Shown here piece after piece: positions 6,885-10,638 of a stretch of 10,638 nt of DNA. Within the stretch, counting starts at the first letter, position 1; each line of letters opens with the position of its first letter. The DNA is from an uncultured Campylobacter sp. (GTDB lineage Bacteria; Campylobacterota; Campylobacteria; Campylobacterales; Campylobacteraceae). The stretch lies in assembly GCF_938030815.1 (NCBI RefSeq), contig NZ_CALHII010000228.1, forward strand, positions 1 through 10,638, in the 5' to 3' direction. Below the pieces are notes generated by a model. That model was given only the letters and a program-made list of their open reading frames with translations, was not told the DNA's origin and ran no database searches. Position numbers and translations under genes: made by a program.

Positions 6885-6975
6885 GATAGAATTATGTGGA
6901 ACGTTTATTTCGAGTATGGATTGTTAAAACAGCTGCGCGAAATTTTACTTCGAGCGAGTATTAAAGGGCAGTGCG

Positions 6976-7197
6976 AAATTTCACTGCGTCTGCTTGGCAA
7001 GCATATTTGATAGCTGCTAAGTAATACGGCGATGTGAAATTTTGCGCGAGATTTACGGATTTCTCAGTTGGGCATGCGCGGGATCTTTTTAAAATGCGAC
7101 GTAAAATTTCATCTCGACTGCTAGCTTGGAATTTCATCGTAACTGCTCGCTTGCTTGAGGTGCGGAGCGTAAATTTTATCGTGATTGCCCTGAAGGC
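6976..7197 (+). repeat. Degenerate dispersed repeat, four copies
   Basis: Four segments share the pattern AATTTyAyC followed 6-10 bases later by (c/t)TGC and often CTTG. They begin near 6977 (AATTTCACTGCGTCTGCTTG), 7105 (AATTTCATCTCGACTGCTAG), 7130 (AATTTCATCGTAACTGCTCG) and 7172 (AATTTTATCGTGATTGCCCT). Spacing is irregular (about 128, 25 and 42 bases). The first copy also lies in a hairpin, GCAGTG/CACTGC at 6969-6988. The origin is unknown; the repeats could be eroded tandem duplications. Confidence 0.4.
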
Positions 7198-7285
7198 GGG
7201 CTGGGGCAAGCGATAAAATTTTAAATTCTCGCAAATTGATCCCTTGTGCGTACAAACCTAGCCAGCCGAATAAAAAACGCTGGAA

Positions 7286-7343
7286 TTTGCAATTTTACGC
7301 GGCGCTTTATGAACTGTTTACGCCGCTAGATTAGAATTGCAAA
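7286..7343. repeat. Two-tier 58-base hairpin
   Basis: The outer stem pairs TTTGCAATTTTA (7286-7297) with TAGAATTGCAAA (7332-7343), twelve pairs with one wobble. The inner stem pairs GCGGCG (7299-7304) with CGCCGC (7321-7326). An uneven internal loop (1 versus 5 bases) separates them and the terminal loop is 16 bases. The mix of an AT outer stem and a GC inner stem is unlikely to be chance alone. There is no T-run on the plus strand after it. Confidence 0.6.
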
Positions 7344-7374
7344 ACGCGAGCCAAAGCCGGTATCGTTGCGCTAG

Positions 7375-7400
7375 AAATTTTAAATTGCAAATTAAAATTT
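7375..7400. repeat. AT-rich hairpin with 9-base perfect arms
   Basis: AAATTTTAA (7375-7383) and TTAAAATTT (7392-7400) are exact reverse complements around the 8-base loop ATTGCAAA. The loop word ATTGCAAA also occurs in the 3' arm of the hairpin 32 bases upstream. Confidence 0.55.
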
Positions 7401-7781
7401 ACATTATCTCGTTAGAATGGCTGGGTTACGAAACGAGGTCCAGCTCTGCTACGTTAAATTTCAGCTCAAACTAAAATCTGTGTAGCCGCATTAAATTCGA
7501 GTTAGAGCCAAAATTTACGACGCGGAACTCATTGATTTTAACTTGTGTTTTTTGTAAGAAAGAACGAGCGAGGCTAGCGCAAGGCGCGTTTGCGTTACCA
7601 TAAAATTAAAAGAGCCTTTATGGCGGCGCAGATCTGCAATTTGTAGTAAAAATTAAAAGCCATGATTTTGGCTTATAAGGCGCAGGTGCAGCTTTTAGAT
7701 GGTTTCTATCACGCTTTAAAGTGAGATTTTACTTAGTAATTTTGCGCGGCAGATTTTAACGGGCGGAATTTTATTATCGCT

Positions 7782-7810
7782 GCAAAATTTTTTGGCTTTT
7801 AAAATTTTGC
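7782..7810. repeat. Hairpin with 10-base perfect arms
   Basis: GCAAAATTTT (7782-7791) and AAAATTTTGC (7801-7810) are exact reverse complements with a 9-base loop (TTGGCTTTT). AT content is high, but a perfect 10-base match this close together is uncommon. Confidence 0.55.
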
Positions 7811-8180
7811 TTTGTAGAATTTTAGCCCTCATAGTTGTGATGAAGTGTGGCTCATCTTATTTTGTAGGATTTTAGTGGCATCGCGCGCGTCTAATTTATA
7901 TAGCATGATTCCAAGGCGCTTATTTTGAAATCTTTCGGGTAGAACCTGCGAGACTGCGTTTGTGAGGTTTTATAAGAATTTGATGGCAAACCGCTCAGCG
8001 CGTTTAAAAATTTTATTTGTGCGCCGAGCCCTCATTTGCGTTTCAAATTTTGCCATTGTGGTGGAATTTTGCTCACGTGGCAAGGGCTTGCTGCAAGCTG
8101 TCCGTGAATCTAAGGATTTGGACGCTAAATTTATTAGCGCGTTTAGCGACGTAATGCTGTGCCTGCGCATAAAATATTGC

Positions 8181-8261
8181 GCTGCAAGCGATTTAAAAAA
8201 GCTTTTTCGCTTCGTATAAATCTCACGCCGCAAGCGTTTAAAAGCCGCAAGAGCTTTAAAA
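8181..8261 (+). repeat. Three copies of an 18-base repeat upstream of patA
   Basis: GCTGCAAGCGATTTAAAA (8181-8198), GCCGCAAGCGTTTAAAA (8227-8243) and GCCGCAAGAGCTTTAAAA (8244-8261) differ by one or two bases; the last two are directly in tandem. They surround the candidate -10 at 8215 and end 20 bases before the patA start. Their position suggests either a binding site array or simple local duplication. Confidence 0.55.
8215..8220 (+). promoter_or_regulatory. Candidate -10 for patA
   Basis: TATAAA preceded by TTCG is the nearest -10-like hexamer to patA. It would give a start near 8227 and a leader of about 54 nt made mostly of the two tandem repeat copies. The palindrome AAAAAGCTTTTT lies just upstream at 8196-8207. 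Confidence 0.35.
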
Positions 8262-8270
8262 ATTTAAATT

Positions 8271-8276
8271 GGAAAG
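8271..8276 (+). promoter_or_regulatory. Ribosome binding site that sets the patA start at 8281
   Basis: GGAAAG lies four bases before ATG 8281. The frame is also open from a TTG at 8269, but that TTG overlaps the Shine-Dalgarno sequence itself and would add only MERL. The ATG is the better start. Confidence 0.7.
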
Positions 8277-8280
8277 ATTA

Positions 8281-9840
8281 ATGACATTTTTTTCGCCTGA
8301 GTTTGTCCTTGCTTTTTTAGTGTTTTTAATCGTTTATTGGACGCTCAAAAATCATATTTTCGCGCAAAAAATCCTGATCCTGTTAGCAAGCTATGGCTTC
8401 ATGTGCTCCGTAAATCCGCGCTTTGCGCTGGTACTTGCAGCCTATAGTGCTTTCGTATATTTTGCAGGTGTGTGTATCGCGCGCGCTAATCGCGTAGCCG
8501 CAAAAGCCATACCGCCCGCAAAGCAGTCTTTGCGCAAGAAAAAGCTATCGCGTAAAGCGGCAGCCAAGCAGATGAGCGCAACAAAACAAGCTGGCATAGT
8601 CAAGCAGGTGCAAGAAGCGGGGTTAGCGAAGCAGATTCCGTTACCAACTGCGAAGGCGCGTGCGGTGATGCTTGCGGCGGTTGCTTGCGGCTTATTTTTT
8701 CTCGCATTTTTTAAATATTATGGCTACGTCAGGGAGTTTTTCAATGCCGCGCTTGCCGCACTGCACCTAGGTGCCGTAGATAGCGTGGCGTTTCCGCTTG
8801 GAATTTCATATTATGTTTTTATGTCGATCACCTATTTCGTCTCGGTTTATAGGCGCGAATGCGGCGAGCAGGGCTTTTTGAGCTTGGCGTGCTTTTTAGC
8901 GTTTTTCCCTAGCGTCGTGATGGGTCCTATCGGGCGCGCTAGCGCTGCCAAGGGCGTAGAGCCAGTACTGCCGCAGTTTGATCGCTTCAAGCACTTTGGC
9001 AATGCCGATGAAATTTATGTGCTTATAATTTTTGCCTTAGTTAAGCTGCTACTTATTAGCGGCTATTTGGGCGTGTATTATAGCGATGTGATTTCGGGCG
9101 TTTACGGCGATGAGCCTGAGTCCTCCGCGGCGCAAATTCTAGCTGCACTGCTACTTTATGGCGTGGTGCTTTATACGAATTTTAGCGGCTTTATCGATAT
9201 GGCGCGGGCTCTTGGGCTTACGATGGGCTTTAAGCTGCCTCAGAATTTTAATATGCCCTACGCGGCTAAGAATTTAGGCGAGTTTTGGGATCGCTGGCAT
9301 ATCAGTTTATCCACGTTTATACGCGATTATATTTATATCCCGCTTGGTGGCTCGCGCAATGGCTTTGCGCGCACCTGCGTAAATTTGCTAATCGCGTTTG
9401 CGCTCTCGGGCATTTGGCACGGTGCGGGATTAAATTTTTTGATTTGGGGGCTTTTGCATGGAGTGGCGCTTGTATTTTTAAAATGTCTTGCCAAAGTGGG
9501 CGTAAAGCCGCTAAATCCGTATTTGGCACTATTTTGTACCTATATTTTTGTAAGTTTCGCTTGGATTTTTTTCGCCAATTCCCTGCCAGATGCGGCGGCG
9601 ATTTTGAGCGCTTTTACCCGCGCGCGAGTTTTCGGAGATATTAGCGAGCTAGCGGTGCTTGCGGTGATTTTAGCGGGGATTTTTGTTTATCCTAAAATTT
9701 CAGCTCTTAAAGATACTTTAATCGCGCTTTTTGCTGAGCTGCCGTTTTTGCCTAAAGCTCTCGCGCTCGGCGTGATATTCACGCTAATTTTCGCGCTGAT
9801 GCCAAGCGGAATTCCAAATTTCATCTACGCAGGATTTTAG
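8281..9840 (+). CDS. patA: MBOAT acyltransferase, likely peptidoglycan O-acetyltransferase PatA
   Basis: This 519-residue inner-membrane protein of the AlgI/DltB/PatA group would carry acetyl groups across the membrane for O-acetylation of MurNAc in peptidoglycan, which blocks lysozyme. About 11-12 membrane segments are visible. Family motifs are FPLGISYYVF (171-180), the PSVVMGPIGR stretch (210-219), NFSGFIDMARALG (300-312), FWDRWHISLSTF (335-346) with H340, RDYIYIPLGGSR (348-359), and the catalytic histidine H380 in SGIWHGAG. An unusual basic insertion fills residues about 68-128, with KQ at 81, 96, 102, 108 and 117; this loop is short in typical AlgI-like proteins. The choice of PatA over AlgI or other MBOATs rests on the SGNH gene that follows directly, as in C. 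jejuni, and on the absence of alginate genes. The stop codon abuts the next start, so the pair is translationally coupled. Confidence 0.85.
   Translation: MTFFSPEFVLAFLVFLIVYWTLKNHIFAQKILILLASYGFMCSVNPRFALVLAAYSAFVYFAGVCIARANRVAAKAIPPAKQSLRKKKLSRKAAAKQMSATKQAGIVKQVQEAGLAKQIPLPTAKARAVMLAAVACGLFFLAFFKYYGYVREFFNAALAALHLGAVDSVAFPLGISYYVFMSITYFVSVYRRECGEQGFLSLACFLAFFPSVVMGPIGRASAAKGVEPVLPQFDRFKHFGNADEIYVLIIFALVKLLLISGYLGVYYSDVISGVYGDEPESSAAQILAALLLYGVVLYTNFSGFIDMARALGLTMGFKLPQNFNMPYAAKNLGEFWDRWHISLSTFIRDYIYIPLGGSRNGFARTCVNLLIAFALSGIWHGAGLNFLIWGLLHGVALVFLKCLAKVGVKPLNPYLALFCTYIFVSFAWIFFANSLPDAAAILSAFTRARVFGDISELAVLAVILAGIFVYPKISALKDTLIALFAELPFLPKALALGVIFTLIFALMPSGIPNFIYAGF
9831..9834 (+). promoter_or_regulatory. 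Ribosome binding site inside the end of patA
   Basis: AGGA lies six bases before ATG 9841 and within the last codons of patA, whose TAG (9838-9840) touches the ATG. This supports coupled translation of the two genes and the chosen start. Confidence 0.65.
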
Positions 9841-10638
9841 ATGCTTAGGTTTGTTTCGACTCTGCTTTTTGCGCTGCTTTTCTCGGCATTTTTTATGCAA
9901 GGCTCGCTGCTTTATTATTTGGAGCAGCGATTTCACGATGACTTTGGGCTAGAAGAATGGCTGCGCCGCTCGCCGTTTCGCGTAGGTGGAGAGATCTACG
10001 AAAAGATTGCAAATGGCGCAGATAGGCTTGAGCAGCGTATCAAAGGCGAGGATATTAGCAAGGATGAGGACGTAAGTCCGCATAGTGGAAGCGAAAATTT
10101 TAAAAAACCTGTGCAAGATCGCATGGCGGAAAATCAAGCTTTGCAAAGCACGAGGGTGCGAGATCACGATGCTTCGCAAAGCGTTAAGCCGCAAGGTAGC
10201 AAGCCGCAAGCCCATGCCGCGAAGAATTCTGCCTTAAATAATTCTACGCATCATTTAAAGACGCGCGATTCTGCGCAGGAGCCTTACGAACAAAATTCCA
10301 TCCCTCAAAATTCTACTTCGCGAAATTCCGCGTCACAAAGCCAGACTACAACAAGCTCTGTGCCACGCAGCTCCTCTGCGTCGCAAAATCCCGTCACGGC
10401 AAGCGCAACCTTGCAAAGCGGCGAAAATTCCGATTCTCAACTTCCCGCTCCGCAGGCTTTGGAGCAGAATTTAACGACGCAAAGCTCCGTGGAGGTTGAT
10501 GCTAAAATTTCGCTTAGCGACGATGGCAAGATCCGCCTAAATGCAGGCGATGAGGTGCTTTTTATGGGCGATAGTCTGATGCAATACGTGGGGATGAACG
10601 CTAAGAAATTTTTCCCGAAGCGGAGCCTGAGAGTGATC
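9841..10638 (+). CDS. patB: SGNH-family periplasmic protein, likely PatB (3' end cut by window)
   Basis: The 266 visible residues begin with a signal anchor (hydrophobic core at about 4-18, MLRFVSTLLFALLFSAFFMQ). A conserved-looking region follows to about 68 (YYLEQRFHDDF, EEWLRRSPFRVGGEIYEKIA). A linker of roughly 155 residues (about 70-225) is rich in Ser, Gln, Asn and Thr. After VLFMGDSLMQY (259-270 region, GDS at about 243-245) the catalytic SGNH domain starts, with the block I serine in GDSL, then runs off the edge. The family (DUF459/SGNH) with patA upstream points to the transferase that moves acetyl from PatA to peptidoglycan; an esterase such as Ape1 is less likely given gene order. 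The linker contains repeated CAAAGC (Gln-Ser) and AATTC (Asn-Ser) words, suggesting repeat expansion, and one full N-glycosylation sequon, EQNLT at 208-212. Confidence 0.8.
   Translation, partial: MLRFVSTLLFALLFSAFFMQGSLLYYLEQRFHDDFGLEEWLRRSPFRVGGEIYEKIANGADRLEQRIKGEDISKDEDVSPHSGSENFKKPVQDRMAENQALQSTRVRDHDASQSVKPQGSKPQAHAAKNSALNNSTHHLKTRDSAQEPYEQNSIPQNSTSRNSASQSQTTTSSVPRSSSASQNPVTASATLQSGENSDSQLPAPQALEQNLTTQSSVEVDAKISLSDDGKIRLNAGDEVLFMGDSLMQYVGMNAKKFFPKRSLRVI

Larger units (their letters stand above)
6885..8268. other. Gene-poor 1.4 kb region with dense inverted repeats
   Basis: No convincing protein gene is visible. Short open frames exist on both strands (for example 7962-8219 plus with a GTG start, 7970-8233 minus with a TTG start), but they overlap one another, lack Shine-Dalgarno sequences and show no recognisable motif. 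What the region does hold is structure: degenerate AAATTTC/T words at 6939-7220, long hairpins at 7286-7343, 7375-7400 and 7782-7810, a smaller one at 7656-7673 (AAGCCA/TGGCTT), a possible pseudoknot at 7407-7444, and three copies of an 18-base repeat before patA. I find no tRNA, rRNA or known riboswitch core. It could be decayed coding DNA, one or more unannotated small RNAs, or simply AT-rich spacer. Confidence 0.5.

Noticed and set aside
6961..7216. Overlapping frames on both strands (82 and 60 codons)
   Set aside because: They lie on the degenerate repeats, have no ribosome binding sites and encode no family-like sequence.
7408..7450. tRNA-like stretch (GGTTACGAAAC)
   Set aside because: It does not fold into a cloverleaf, has no T-loop consensus and no acceptor stem.
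7962..8219. Plus-strand frame of 85 codons with GTG start
   Set aside because: It has no Shine-Dalgarno sequence, no recognisable motif, contains one of the upstream repeat copies, and is overlapped by an equally long minus frame starting with TTG. Judged noise in AT-rich DNA.
8287..8293. T7 run near the patA start as a phase-variation switch
   Set aside because: Seven T is short; Campylobacter phase variation usually uses longer G/C tracts. The same holds for the T7 at 886-892.
9949..10215. Minus-strand frame of 88 codons opposite the PatB-like gene
   Set aside because: The plus frame has an anchor, coupled start and SGNH serine motif in one continuous frame; the minus frame shows no motif.

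Overview
The window looks like chromosomal DNA from a Campylobacter-type epsilonproteobacterium. The basis is a single-subunit PglB oligosaccharyltransferase with the WWDYG motif, a PatA/PatB-like peptidoglycan O-acetylation pair in the arrangement known from C. jejuni, extended -10 promoters (TGcTATAAT) without a clear -35, and intergenic DNA rich in AAATTTT words. metE is fairly GC-rich (about 58% in a line I counted), which fits a non-thermophilic, perhaps oral species such as C. gracilis better than C. jejuni. The species is a guess.

Layout. 1-379: a low-confidence open frame runs leftward off the window. A divergent intergenic region follows, with a short inverted repeat and a good promoter for the next gene. 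380-754: a small exported protein with a CX3C motif, not recognised. 858-1025: a very short gene-like frame for a 55-residue protein with two membrane segments. 1286-3445: pglB, preceded by its own promoter and a leader of about 115 nt. 3606-4190: a small outer-membrane beta-barrel protein. 4191-4543: a 353-base gap with three inverted repeats in a row. 4544-6826: metE, cobalamin-independent methionine synthase, ended by a hairpin terminator. 6877-8280: about 1.4 kb with no convincing gene but several long inverted repeats and degenerate direct repeats. 8281-9840: patA-like MBOAT acyltransferase. 9841 to the window end: patB-like SGNH protein, cut by the edge.

How the genes relate. PglB transfers a lipid-linked oligosaccharide to D/E-X-N-X-S/T sequons on periplasmic proteins. 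PatA would move acetyl groups across the inner membrane and PatB would place them on peptidoglycan MurNAc. The two systems may touch here: the long periplasmic linker of the PatB-like protein carries one full bacterial sequon (EQNLT, N210). The other genes look like independent units, each with its own promoter or ribosome binding site.

I see no mobile element, CRISPR array, tRNA or rRNA. The points most worth a second look are pglB standing outside any glycan-biosynthesis cluster with a sharp internal base-composition shift, the structured gene-free 1.4 kb, and the low-complexity insertions in both PatA and PatB.
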